Of a DNA stretch of 64,000 nt, positions 1-8,009 are shown piece by piece. Below the pieces are notes generated by a model. It was given only the letters and a program-made list of their open reading frames with translations. It was not told the DNA's origin and made no database searches. Each line of letters begins with the position of its first letter. Position 1 is the first letter of the stretch. This DNA comes from Pseudomonas sp. PDM05 (GTDB lineage Bacteria; Pseudomonadota; Gammaproteobacteria; Pseudomonadales; Pseudomonadaceae): contig NZ_JACVAC010000008.1 of assembly GCF_014851685.1 (NCBI RefSeq), forward strand, positions 1-64,000, in the 5' to 3' direction. A program made the translations under genes and the position numbers.

Positions 1-42
1 TTTGATTCGTTGATCCATGGGAGACTCTTGGTTCCAGGGCAT
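1..42 (-). CDS. IS481-family transposase, N-terminal fragment
   Basis: On the minus strand an AGGAGG ribosome binding site (52-57) lies 9 bases before an ATG at 42-40. The reading frame runs off the left edge after 14 codons (MPWNQESPMDQRIK). Starting with MPW is typical of the IS481 family of DDE transposases as I remember it. Only the very start is visible, so the catalytic residues and integrity of the gene cannot be judged. The tandem repeats just upstream support an IS end. Confidence 0.65.
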   Translation of the reverse strand, partial: MPWNQESPMDQRIK

Positions 43-74
43 GATCAGTTACCTCCTGATCATGCGTATTAACC

Positions 75-119
75 TGTAAACCATGTCCCCGGTTAGATAT
101 GTAAACGATGTCCCCGGTT
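75..119. repeat. Tandem 20-bp repeat at IS end
   Basis: Two nearly identical 20-bp units at 75-94 and 100-119 are separated by AGATA. They fall between the transposase start and the first chromosomal-type ORF, and probably form the subterminal binding repeats of the insertion sequence. Confidence 0.75.
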
Positions 120-159
120 TGTACCGGATACGACCCCTTAACCTATCGGAGAAATCATA

Positions 160-387
160 ATGACAATAAGCGCAGCCTCCGCAATCTCGCTGGGTGGCGA
201 TCTATTGAAAGCCGCAATTCCTGTCGTTGGCGAAGTGGTAAAAGCTATTGCACCACTGATCCAACCCTTAGCCGACGCAGTAGCAAAGAAAATCGGCGCA
301 GAGAGTCCAAAGAGCGAATCCACCGAACCGATACAGTTCGCCGCCCTGACCAACAAGGCTCAGCAGACGATCAGTTTCATTAAATAA
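160..387 (+). CDS. Small amphipathic protein, unknown function (75 aa)
   Basis: The ATG at 160 is preceded by CGGAGA (147-152), a usable ribosome binding site. The 75-residue product has a long apolar, alanine- and isoleucine-rich N-terminal half (about residues 3-45, with only scattered lysines and acids). A polar Ser/Glu/Lys segment (about 46-58) and a short tail follow. A strong terminator starts 15 bases after the stop. Third positions are less GC-rich than in neighbouring genes, and the ORF touches an IS end, so recent transfer is possible. I do not recognise the family. The amphipathic character would fit a membrane-active or pore-forming peptide, but that is only inference. An overlapping ORF at 108-383 in another frame looks like a shadow. 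Confidence 0.55.
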   Translation: MTISAASAISLGGDLLKAAIPVVGEVVKAIAPLIQPLADAVAKKIGAESPKSESTEPIQFAALTNKAQQTISFIK

Positions 388-401
388 ACGATAGCGCCAG
401 G

Positions 402-441
402 GCAGGAGCAGGACCAATCCGATCCTGCTCCTGCGGCTTTT
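402..441 (+). terminator. Rho-independent terminator of the 75-aa ORF
   Basis: A perfect 12-bp stem (402-413 pairing with 423-434) encloses a 9-base loop and is followed by GGCTTTT. It lies 15 bases after the stop codon of the small ORF. Confidence 0.8.
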
Positions 442-482
442 GACTCCGCTATCGCACGGGGCATGCCAGGGAATATGTGGGC

Positions 483-731
483 TTAACGCCTCGAGGAATT
501 CTCCACCATATGGCGGCCTATTAGCTCCATTATGTTTTGGTTATTGTTGCCGACCCCATAGTTGATTGTTGAATTTGACTGCCCTAGACCCGTGCCACCC
601 AAGACCGCGCTTAACGCGCCTTTTACGAACTGCCCGCCAACATCCCCTAACACTTTAAAACCCTGCCCAACCATAGGGGCCGCAGCCGCAGCCACTGCAG
701 GCAACGCTAATCCTGCCAATGCCATAACCAT
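483..731 (-). CDS. Small Gly/Ala-rich hydrophobic protein, unknown function (82 aa)
   Basis: The minus-strand ATG at 731 has GGAG 9 bases upstream; a second ATG at 725 is in frame but worse spaced. The product starts with an alanine-rich hydrophobic stretch (residues 1-20) that could be a signal or membrane segment. A Gly/Val/Phe-rich region (21-48) and an Asn-rich polar tail (50-82) follow. It converges on the 75-aa gene at 160-387, and both proteins are apolar in their N-terminal halves. I do not recognise a family. The ribosome binding site and protein-like composition argue for a real gene, but evidence is modest. The region 732-916 upstream holds no other gene I can support and presumably contains its promoter and that of the following gene. 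Confidence 0.45.
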   Translation of the reverse strand: MVMALAGLALPAVAAAAAPMVGQGFKVLGDVGGQFVKGALSAVLGGTGLGQSNSTINYGVGNNNQNIMELIGRHMVENSSRR

Positions 732-916
732 AAATAAGTACTCCAGTATTCAACGAGAGGCTCATTCCCCTCACCGCGTGGGTGGCAATTTCCGCGAGCT
801 GGGTTCCACTTTTCTCAACATTTCCCGCTTAACCGAATGTCCCTTTGACTGCCACCCTCAGATTGCCAATACTCATGGCATATTGAGGCTACCCGCATGG
901 AACAAGGAATCCCCCT

Positions 917-2968
917 TTGAAGCTGGAACTCAAAAACAGCTTGTCGGTGAAGTTGCTACGGGTCGTGCTGCTGTCGGCCCTGGTCGTGGGTGTAGCGCTG
1001 AGCGTGGCGCAGATCGTCTTTGATGCCTACAAAACGCGCCAGGCCGTGGCCAGCGATGCCCAGCGCATCCTCGACATGTTCCGCGACCCCTCGACCCAGG
1101 CCGTCTACAGCCTGGACCGCGAGATGGGAATGCAGGTCATTGAGGGCCTGTTTCAAGACGATGCGGTACGCATGGCGTCCATCGGCCATCCCAACGAAAC
1201 CATGCTCGCGGAAAAAAGCCGCGCCTTGCAGCAATCCCCCAGCCGTTGGCTGACCGACCTGATTCTTGGCCAGGAACGCACGTTCACCACGGCATTGGTG
1301 GGCAAAGGTCCCTACAGCGAGTACTACGGCGACCTGAGCATCACCCTCGACACCGCCACGTACGGCAAGGATTTTATTGTCAGCTCGGTGATTATCTTTA
1401 TCTCCGGAGTGCTTCGGGCCCTGGCGATGGGCCTGGTGTTGTACCTGGTCTACCACTGGCTGCTGACCAAGCCGTTGTCGCGGATCATCGAGCACCTGAC
1501 GTCGATCAACCCGGACCGGCCCAGCGAACACAAGATCCCCCAGCTCAAAGGCCATGAACGCAATGAACTGGGGCTGTGGATCAATACCGCCAACCAGTTG
1601 CTCGAATCCATCGAGCGCAACACCCACCTGCGTCACGAGGCCGAGAGCAGCCTGCGTCGCATGGCGCAGTACGACTTCCTGACCGGGTTGCCCAATCGCC
1701 AGAAGCTGCAGGAACAACTGGACAAGATCCTCATCGACGCCGGCCGCCGACAGCGCCGCGTGGCGGTGTTGTGCGTGGGCCTGGACGACTTCAAGAGCGT
1801 CAACGAGCAGTTCACCTACCAGGCCGGCGACCAATTGCTGCTGGCCCTCGCCGACCGTTTGCGCGCCCATAGCGGCCGCCTCGGCGCCCTCGCCCGCCTG
1901 GGGGGCGACCAGTTCGCCCTGGTGCAGGCCGACATCGACCAACCCTACGAAGCCGCGGAGTTGGCGCAAAGCATCCTCGATGACCTCGAAGCGGAATTCG
2001 CCCTCGACCACGAACAGATCCGCCTGCGCGCCACTATAGGCATCACCCTGTTTCCGGAAGATGGCGACAGCACCGAGAAGCTGCTGCAAAAAGCCGAACA
2101 GACCATGACCCTGGCCAAGAGCCGGTCACGCAACCGCTACCAGTTCTATATCGCCAGCGTCGACAGCGAAATGCGCCGCCGCCGCGAACTGGAAAAAGAC
2201 CTGCGCGACGCCTTGAGTCGCAACCAGTTCCACCTGGTGTACCAACCGCAAATCAGCTACCGCGACCACCGTGTGGTGGGCGTCGAAGCGTTGATCCGCT
2301 GGCAGCACCCGGAACATGGCCTGGTGCCGCCTGACTTGTTCATCCCATTGGCCGAACAGAACGGCACCATCATCGCAATTGGCGAATGGGTACTGGACCA
2401 GGCCTGCCGGCAGTTGCGCGAATGGCATGACCTGGGTTTCACCGAGTTGCGCATGGCGGTCAACCTGTCCACCGTGCAGTTGCACCACACCGAGTTGCCG
2501 CGAGTGGTCAACAACCTGATGCAGATCTACCGCCTGCCGCCGCGCAGCCTGGAGCTGGAAGTCACCGAAACCGGCCTGATGGAAGACATCAGCACCGCCG
2601 CCCAACACCTGCTGAGCCTGCGCCGCTCCGGAGCGTTGATCGCGATTGACGACTTCGGCACCGGCTATTCATCCCTCAGCTACCTGAAAAGCCTTCCCCT
2701 GGACAAGATCAAGATCGACAAGAGCTTCGTCCAGGACCTGCTGGATGACGACGACGATGCCACCATCGTGCGGGCGATTATCCAGCTGGGTAAAAGCCTG
2801 GGCATGCAGGTGATCGCCGAAGGCGTGGAAACCGCGGAACAAGAGGCCTACATCATCTCCGAGGGTTGCCATGAGGGGCAGGGCTATCACTACAGCAAAC
2901 CGCTGCCGGCGCGGGAATTGGCCGCGTATCTGAAACAGTCAGAGCGCAATAACGCCGCGATTCTTTGA
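917..2968 (+). CDS. Membrane GGDEF/EAL protein, probable c-di-GMP phosphodiesterase
   Basis: This 683-residue inner-membrane signalling protein has a TM helix at about 13-35, a periplasmic sensory stretch (36-150), a second TM helix (about 152-182) and a HAMP-like linker. A GGDEF domain (about 250-410) and an EAL domain (about 428-672) follow. The cyclase signature reads GGDQF (329-333) instead of GG[D/E]EF, and no RxxD inhibitory site precedes it, so cyclase activity is doubtful. The EAL domain keeps EAL (457-459), DDFGTGYSS, KIDKSF and EGVET, so hydrolysis of c-di-GMP is likely. The start is a TTG with AAGGAA 8 bases upstream; no ATG fits the conserved N-terminus. Target processes cannot be read from the sequence. 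Confidence 0.9.
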   Translation: MKLELKNSLSVKLLRVVLLSALVVGVALSVAQIVFDAYKTRQAVASDAQRILDMFRDPSTQAVYSLDREMGMQVIEGLFQDDAVRMASIGHPNETMLAEKSRALQQSPSRWLTDLILGQERTFTTALVGKGPYSEYYGDLSITLDTATYGKDFIVSSVIIFISGVLRALAMGLVLYLVYHWLLTKPLSRIIEHLTSINPDRPSEHKIPQLKGHERNELGLWINTANQLLESIERNTHLRHEAESSLRRMAQYDFLTGLPNRQKLQEQLDKILIDAGRRQRRVAVLCVGLDDFKSVNEQFTYQAGDQLLLALADRLRAHSGRLGALARLGGDQFALVQADIDQPYEAAELAQSILDDLEAEFALDHEQIRLRATIGITLFPEDGDSTEKLLQKAEQTMTLAKSRSRNRYQFYIASVDSEMRRRRELEKDLRDALSRNQFHLVYQPQISYRDHRVVGVEALIRWQHPEHGLVPPDLFIPLAEQNGTIIAIGEWVLDQACRQLREWHDLGFTELRMAVNLSTVQLHHTELPRVVNNLMQIYRLPPRSLELEVTETGLMEDISTAAQHLLSLRRSGALIAIDDFGTGYSSLSYLKSLPLDKIKIDKSFVQDLLDDDDDATIVRAIIQLGKSLGMQVIAEGVETAEQEAYIISEGCHEGQGYHYSKPLPARELAAYLKQSERNNAAIL

Positions 2969-3019
2969 ACCGAGAAAACGATACTGAATATTTCCCGCGT
3001 TTAAGCCTTTACACAAAAT

Positions 3020-3038
3020 GCAAATCTTTCGCATTATG
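3020..3038. promoter_or_regulatory. Possible Fur box upstream of imelysin gene
   Basis: The 19-mer at 3020-3038 matches 11 of 19 positions of the classical Fur consensus and contains an ATGC...GCAT inverted repeat. It lies about 60 bases before the imelysin start. Iron control would fit this family, but the match is weak. Confidence 0.35.
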
Positions 3039-3096
3039 TCGCAGTTTTGCGCTCCCCCCCGCGCGCCCTATCAACAACCGAAGCAGGATGTTCGCC

Positions 3097-4440
3097 ATGA
3101 TTCGTATGCCCCTGGCCACCGCCAGTCTGCTGGCCATTGCCATTTCTCTCGCCGGTTGCGGCGAAGGTAAAGACAAGGCCGCCGCGCCACAGGCGCCGAC
3201 CCCGGCTGCCAGCACTACCGCTCCAGCGGCTGCCACCCCTGCCGGCCAAGTCGACGAAGCGGCTGCCAAGGCCGTGGTCGCGCATTACGCTGACATGGTG
3301 TTCGCGGTCTACAGCGACGCCGAATCCACCGCCAAAACCCTGCAGACCGCCATCGACGCGTTCCTCGCCAAGCCGAACGACGAAACCCTGAAAGCCGCCC
3401 GCGCGGCCTGGGTTGCCGCACGCGTCCCGTACCTGCAGAGCGAAGTGTTCCGCTTCGGCAACACCATCATCGACGACTGGGAAGGCCAGGTGAACGCATG
3501 GCCGCTGGACGAAGGCCTGATCGACTACGTCGACAAGTCCTACGAACACGCCCTGGGTAACCCAGGCGCGACCGCCAACATCGTCGCCAACACTGAAGTC
3601 CAGGTCGGCGAAGACAAGGTCGACGTGAAGGAAATCACCCCGGAAAAACTTGCCAGCCTCAACGAGCTGGGCGGTTCCGAAGCCAACGTCGCCACCGGCT
3701 ACCACGCCATCGAATTCCTGCTCTGGGGCCAGGACCTGAACGGCACCGGCCCTGGCGCCGGCAACCGTCCAGCGTCGGACTACCTGACCGGCGACGGCGC
3801 CACGGGCGGCCACAACGAGCGTCGCCGCGCCTACCTGAGCGCCGTGACCCAACTGCTGGTGAGCGACCTGGAAGAAATGGTCGGCAACTGGAAGCCAAAC
3901 GTCGCCGACAACTACCGCGCCACCCTGGAGGCTGAACCGGCCACCGACGGCCTGCGCAAAATGCTGTTCGGCATGGGTAGCCTGTCCCTCGGCGAACTGG
4001 CTGGTGAGCGTATGAAAGTGTCCCTGGAAGCCAACTCGCCGGAAGACGAGCAGGACTGCTTCAGCGACAACACCCACAACTCGCACTTCTACGACGCCAA
4101 GGGCATCCGCAACGTCTACCTGGGCGAATACACCCGCACCGACGGCACCCAGCTGACCGGCGCCAGCCTGTCGTCCCTGGTGGCCAAGGTCGACCCGGCT
4201 GCCGACAGCGCGCTGAAGGCAGACCTGGCAGCGACCGAAGCGAAGATCCAGGTCATGGTTGACCACGCCAACAAGGGTGAGCACTACGACCAGTTGATCG
4301 CGGCCGGTAACGATGCGGGCAACCAGATCGTACGTGACGCCATCGCGGCGCTGGTCAAGCAGACCGGTTCGATCGAAGCGGCGGCGGGCAAGCTGGGCAT
4401 CAGCGACCTGAACCCGGACAACGCTGATCACGAGTTCTGA
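3097..4440 (+). CDS. Imelysin-family (IrpA-like, M75) lipoprotein
   Basis: A lipoprotein signal ends in the lipobox LAGC, followed by an Ala/Pro/Lys-rich linker and the imelysin domain. The hallmark GxHxxE appears as GYHAIE. Imelysins are periplasmic or outer-membrane proteins tied to iron uptake; most lack proven peptidase activity. I chose ATG 3097 because AGGA (3085-3088) is well spaced for it. An in-frame ATG at 3088 overlaps that site, and a longer reading frame back to 2965 would destroy the signal peptide. The product is 447 residues. It stands alone here, without the di-haem peroxidase-like and second imelysin genes that often accompany the family. A possible Fur box lies upstream and a terminator follows. 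Confidence 0.88.
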   Translation: MIRMPLATASLLAIAISLAGCGEGKDKAAAPQAPTPAASTTAPAAATPAGQVDEAAAKAVVAHYADMVFAVYSDAESTAKTLQTAIDAFLAKPNDETLKAARAAWVAARVPYLQSEVFRFGNTIIDDWEGQVNAWPLDEGLIDYVDKSYEHALGNPGATANIVANTEVQVGEDKVDVKEITPEKLASLNELGGSEANVATGYHAIEFLLWGQDLNGTGPGAGNRPASDYLTGDGATGGHNERRRAYLSAVTQLLVSDLEEMVGNWKPNVADNYRATLEAEPATDGLRKMLFGMGSLSLGELAGERMKVSLEANSPEDEQDCFSDNTHNSHFYDAKGIRNVYLGEYTRTDGTQLTGASLSSLVAKVDPAADSALKADLAATEAKIQVMVDHANKGEHYDQLIAAGNDAGNQIVRDAIAALVKQTGSIEAAAGKLGISDLNPDNADHEF

Positions 4441-4458
4441 TCAACGCCGAGTTGAATG

Positions 4459-4483
4459 AGGCGGCCTTCGGGTCGCCTTTTTT
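4459..4483 (+). terminator. Rho-independent terminator after imelysin gene
   Basis: An AGGCGGCC/GGTCGCCT stem with a TTCG loop is followed by TTTTT, 19 bases after the imelysin stop codon. Confidence 0.85.
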
Positions 4484-4511
4484 ATGCCTGCATCAAACAC
4501 CACAAACCCCA

Positions 4512-4600
4512 TGTGGGAGCGGGCTTGCTCGCGAATGCGCTGTATCAGTCACTGGATATTTGGCTGACCCACCGCATTCGCGAGCAAGCCCGCTCCCACA
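4512..4600. repeat. REP doublet (REPIN)
   Basis: Two inverted copies of TGTGGGAGCGGGCTTGCTCG (4512-4531 and the reverse complement ending at 4600) flank a short variable centre. The same doublet recurs at 14856, 31063, 36344, 40238 and 52980. Such elements are mobilised by RAYT transposases elsewhere in the genome. Confidence 0.9.
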
Positions 4601-4704
4601 CAAGCCCACTCCCCCATTTGCTCGGTACCGCCTGAAGGGGCCGGTTTACAAGACCTGCACCCCAGGTAGAATGGCGCCTCTGCCCAATCACCCGAGCTCA
4701 CTTC

Positions 4705-6159
4705 ATGGCGTTGCCGACCCTACGCATCATCGGTTTCATCATCGGCATCTTCCTGATCACCCTCGCAATCGCCATGGTGGTGCCCATGGCCACCCTGGTG
4801 ATCTTCGAACGCACCCGCGACCTGCCCTCGTTCCTGTGGGCCAGCATGATCACTTTTCTCGCCGGCCTGGCCCTGGTCATCCCCGGTCGCCCCGAACACG
4901 TGCACCTGCGCCCACGGGACATGTACCTGCTCACCGTCACAAGCTGGGTAGTGGTGTGCATCTTTGCCGCGCTGCCGTTCCTGCTGACCCAGCACATCAG
5001 CTACACCGACTCGTTTTTCGAAAGCATGTCCGGCATCACCGCCACCGGCTCCACCGTATTGAGCGGGCTGGACAGCATGTCGCCGGGCATCCTGATGTGG
5101 CGCTCGCTGCTGCACTGGCTCGGCGGTATCGGCTTTATCGGAATGGCAGTGGCGATCCTGCCGCTGCTGCGCATCGGTGGCATGCGTCTGTTCCAGACCG
5201 AATCCTCGGACCGCTCGGAAAAGGTCATGCCGCGCTCGCACATGGTGGCGCGCCTGATCGTGGCGGCGTACGTGGGCATCACCATCCTGGGCAGCCTGGC
5301 GTTCTGGTGGGCCGGCATGGGTTTGTTCGATGCGATCAACCACGCGATGTCGGCGATCTCCACCGGCGGTTTCTCCACCTCCGATGAGTCGCTGGCCCAC
5401 TGGAAACAACCGGCGGTGCACTGGGTCGCGGTGGTGGTGATGATCCTCGGCAGCCTGCCGTTTACCCTGTATGTCGCCACGTTGCGCGGCAACCGCAAGG
5501 CGCTGGTCAAGGATCAGCAGGTGCAGGGCTTGCTCGGCTTGCTGTTGGTAACCTGGCTGGTGCTCGGCACCTGGTACTGGTGGACCACCGACCTGCATTG
5601 GCTGGACGCCCTGCGCCACGTGGCGCTGAACGTTACCTCGGTGGTGACCACTACAGGTTTTGCACTGGGGGACTACAGCCTGTGGGGCAATTTCTCACTG
5701 ATGCTGTTTTTCTACCTGGGCTTTATCGGCGGCTGCTCCGGCTCCACGGCGGGCGGGATCAAGATCTTCCGCTTCCAGGTCGCCTACATCCTGCTCAAGG
5801 CCAACTTGAACCAGTTGATTCACCCTCGCGCGGTGATCAAGCAGAAGTACAACGGCCACCGTCTCGACGAAGAAATCGTACGCTCGATCCTGACTTTTTC
5901 GTTCTTCTTCGCCATCACCATCTGCGCCATCGCCCTTGCACTGTCGCTGCTCGGCCTGGACTGGATGACCGCGCTGACCGGCGCGGCCAGCACGGTGTCC
6001 GGCGTCGGCCCGGGCCTGGGGGAAACCATCGGCCCGGCCGGCAACTTCGCCAGCCTGCCGGATGCGGCCAAGTGGATCCTGTCGCTCGGCATGCTGCTCG
6101 GCCGACTGGAGATCATTACGGTCTTTGTTCTGTGTATTCCGGCGTTTTGGCGCCACTGA
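4705..6159 (+). CDS. trkH: TrkH-type potassium uptake channel subunit
   Basis: This 484-residue inner-membrane protein of the TrkH/KtrB family forms the K+-translocating pore with the cytosolic regulator TrkA, which is not in the window. The four pore-loop repeats are visible, each with its glycine: GITATGSTV, AISTGGFST, VTTTGFALG and TVSGVGPGLG. The C-terminus (MLLGRLEI...PAFWRH) is typical of the family. The ATG at 4705 has only a weak GAG-type ribosome binding site. The last 44 bases overlap the end of the convergent AraC-type gene. Confidence 0.95.
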   Translation: MALPTLRIIGFIIGIFLITLAIAMVVPMATLVIFERTRDLPSFLWASMITFLAGLALVIPGRPEHVHLRPRDMYLLTVTSWVVVCIFAALPFLLTQHISYTDSFFESMSGITATGSTVLSGLDSMSPGILMWRSLLHWLGGIGFIGMAVAILPLLRIGGMRLFQTESSDRSEKVMPRSHMVARLIVAAYVGITILGSLAFWWAGMGLFDAINHAMSAISTGGFSTSDESLAHWKQPAVHWVAVVVMILGSLPFTLYVATLRGNRKALVKDQQVQGLLGLLLVTWLVLGTWYWWTTDLHWLDALRHVALNVTSVVTTTGFALGDYSLWGNFSLMLFFYLGFIGGCSGSTAGGIKIFRFQVAYILLKANLNQLIHPRAVIKQKYNGHRLDEEIVRSILTFSFFFAITICAIALALSLLGLDWMTALTGAASTVSGVGPGLGETIGPAGNFASLPDAAKWILSLGMLLGRLEIITVFVLCIPAFWRH

Positions 6160-7174
6160 CCGTCGACGCTTCGAGCAACCGCGTCCGGTATTCACCGGGC
6201 GTGGCATCGAACCAGCGACGGAAGGCGCGGAAGAAATTGCTCGGGTCGGCAAACCCCAACAGGTAGGCAATTTCCAGCAGGGTCATGCTCGGTTGCGCCA
6301 GGTATTGCTCGGCCAGTTCGCGACGGGTGTCATCAAGCAGGGTCTGAAAACTGGTGCCCTCCTCCTGCAATCGCCGTTGCAGGGTGCGCTGGGACAGGTG
6401 CAGCGTCTGCGCCACCACTTCGCGCTTGGGCTCGCCCTGGGGCAACAGGCGGCACAGCACCTGCCGGGCCTTGTGGGTCACGCGGCTTTCCGAGAAGCGC
6501 GCCAGGTACTCACCGGCAAACCGATCATGCAGCAGCGCCATGGCCTCGTTGGCGGTGGGCAGCGGCGCCTCCATGTCGGCCTGCTCGAAAATCAGTGCAT
6601 CGTAGGCCGCGTTGAATTCCAGCGGGGCATGGAAGGCTTGTTTGTACGGCCCCAGGTCCACCGGGTGATCGCCTTGCAACAGCACTTTACGCGGCTGCAG
6701 GGTGCGGCCGCTGAGCCAGCCGCACAGCGCCAGAGCACTGGCCAGCGAGGCTTCGGCGCTTTGCCGGGTGGGCGGCAAGTGATCGCCATGCACCGTCAGA
6801 ATCAGCGCATAGCCTTCAGGTAGCAGGCGGAAACTCAGGTCGGCACTTTCGGCAATGATCCGCTGGTAACGCACCAGGCGCATAAAACCCTCGGCCAGCG
6901 TGTTGCTCGACATCAACGCATACCCGGCCACATGAAACGAGGCCGGGCGCACCACCTTGCCCATGTTCAGACCAATTGCCGGGTTGCCGGACAGTTCCAC
7001 CGCGCGCTGCCACAGGCGGGTCATGGAGTCTTGCGCAAACCGTGCATCGGGGTCATTCAGGGCGGCGTAATCCAGGCCCAGTTGCTTGAACAGCGTCCGG
7101 CAGTCCAGGCCATCCATTTCCAATGCCTTGACTATCCCCATCGCCCAGCTTGCAGAAGTTGTTCGTTCGCTCAT
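6116..7174 (-). CDS. AraC-family transcriptional regulator
   Basis: This 352-residue regulator has an N-terminal arabinose-binding-like domain of the OruR/ArgR/GadX type (about 20-210). A C-terminal AraC helix-turn-helix pair (about 240-335) follows, including LHLSQRTLQRRLQEEG and IAYLLGFADPSNFFRAFRRW. It probably binds a small effector and DNA in the cytosol. The target is unknown; the nearest divergent gene encodes the DUF962 protein. Its stop codon lies inside trkH, giving a 44-bp tail-to-tail overlap. Confidence 0.9.
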   Translation of the reverse strand: MSERTTSASWAMGIVKALEMDGLDCRTLFKQLGLDYAALNDPDARFAQDSMTRLWQRAVELSGNPAIGLNMGKVVRPASFHVAGYALMSSNTLAEGFMRLVRYQRIIAESADLSFRLLPEGYALILTVHGDHLPPTRQSAEASLASALALCGWLSGRTLQPRKVLLQGDHPVDLGPYKQAFHAPLEFNAAYDALIFEQADMEAPLPTANEAMALLHDRFAGEYLARFSESRVTHKARQVLCRLLPQGEPKREVVAQTLHLSQRTLQRRLQEEGTSFQTLLDDTRRELAEQYLAQPSMTLLEIAYLLGFADPSNFFRAFRRWFDATPGEYRTRLLEASTVSGAKTPEYTEQRP

Positions 7175-7335
7175 GGCGTCTTCTTAATAAAGCAGGCTTA
7201 AACGGCAGCCAGGAAAGCCAAGGATACTAAAGTGGCATCTATTGTCACTGGCCGTTACCACTGATCACTCTAGACTCAAATAAGCTCCCCGCCGAACATC
7301 TGTTGGGCGGCACAACAATCAAAGGGCCGGCAATC

Positions 7336-7647
7336 GTGGAAAATATCAAGCAATTCAATAGCTTTGCTGAGTTCTACCCGTATTACCTGGGCGAGCATGC
7401 CAACAGTACCTGCCGGCGCCTGCATTTCATCGGCACCACCCTGGTGATCGGCATCCTGGCCTATGCCATTGGTCGGGGCTCATTGGCGTTGCTGCTGGCC
7501 ATACCGATTGCCGGCTACAGCTTTGCCTGGATCGGCCACTTCTTCTTCGAAAGGAACCGCCCGGCGACCTTCAAGCACCCGTTCTACAGCTTATTGGGGG
7601 ATTTCGTGATGTATCGCGACATGATCCTCGGCAAAGTCCCGTTCTAG
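7336..7647 (+). CDS. DUF962/Mpo1-like membrane protein
   Basis: The 103-residue product shows the DUF962 pattern: N-terminal FAEFYPYYLGEH, HFIGTT, then a hydrophobic hairpin and HFFFERNRPATF...HPFYSLLGDF. In yeast, the relative Mpo1 is an Fe(II)-dependent dioxygenase acting on 2-hydroxy fatty acids; the conserved histidines here could bind metal in the same way. GTG 7336 is preferred, with AGGG about 9 bases upstream. A longer frame from TTG 7303 adds residues unlike the family. It is divergent from the AraC-type regulator, 161 bases apart. Confidence 0.8.
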   Translation: MENIKQFNSFAEFYPYYLGEHANSTCRRLHFIGTTLVIGILAYAIGRGSLALLLAIPIAGYSFAWIGHFFFERNRPATFKHPFYSLLGDFVMYRDMILGKVPF

Positions 7648-7806
7648 ACGTGTGACCCCATGTCACTTGCGTTAAATGATCAAAGTTCCGACATCCGCCG
7701 ACAGAAAAATCTTTTTGTCATTTGCAGTGCTGTATCCTGCCAAGGCTTTTTGAGAGCGCGGAATCACCTGCGATTGAAAAAACAGACCTTGCGAGGAGCG
7801 ACGACG

Positions 7807-7935
7807 ATGCACGAGATACCTAATCTCCCCTTCCCAAGCCTGCACGAAACTGAGCAGCCAACACCGCAGCAGGCCAGCCCAAAGCAGCCTGAGGCCAAAG
7901 AAGCAAAACCAGTCGACGGCAAAAGCCAGGGCTGA
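7807..7935 (+). CDS. Small Pro/Glu/Lys-rich protein (42 aa)
   Basis: A strong GAGGAG (7793-7798) sits 8 bases before ATG 7807. The 42-residue product begins MHEIPNLPFPSL and continues as a Pro/Gln/Glu/Lys-rich, probably unstructured chain. No signal or membrane segment is visible. A strong hairpin begins 15 bases after the stop. I do not recognise a family. The excellent ribosome binding site and tight downstream hairpin support a real small gene. Confidence 0.55.
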   Translation: MHEIPNLPFPSLHETEQPTPQQASPKQPEAKEAKPVDGKSQG

Positions 7936-7949
7936 CGCCGTAACAGACC

Positions 7950-7983
7950 GTGTGGAAAGCGCAGCTTTGCGCGCTTTCCACAC
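7950..7983 (+). terminator. Strong hairpin after 42-aa ORF
   Basis: A perfect 13-bp stem (7950-7962 with 7971-7983) encloses an 8-base loop between two small ORFs. There is no clear T-run after it, so it may be a weak terminator or an mRNA-stabilising or processing structure. Confidence 0.55.
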
Positions 7984-8009
7984 TGCCTGAATAGACCTGG
8001 ATAGACACC

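Larger units (their letters stand above)
1..130 (-). mobile_element. End of an IS481-like insertion sequence
   Basis: The transposase start (1-42, minus strand) is preceded by two direct copies of the 20-mer TGTAAACSATGTCCCCGGTT (S = C or G) at 75-94 and 100-119. They differ at one position and lie 25 bases apart. Repeated ends of this kind are commonly found as transposase binding sites. The outer boundary probably lies between about 119 and 130. The other end and the target duplication are outside the window. Confidence 0.6.

Noticed and set aside
108-383. 91-aa ORF overlapping the 75-aa ORF at 160-387
   Set aside because: It begins inside the IS repeats, lacks a good ribosome binding site and has an Arg/Ser-rich, non-protein-like composition.
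562-1023. 153-aa plus-strand ORF across 562-1023
   Set aside because: It overlaps the well-supported start of the GGDEF/EAL gene and the minus-strand 82-aa ORF, and has no ribosome binding site or domain.
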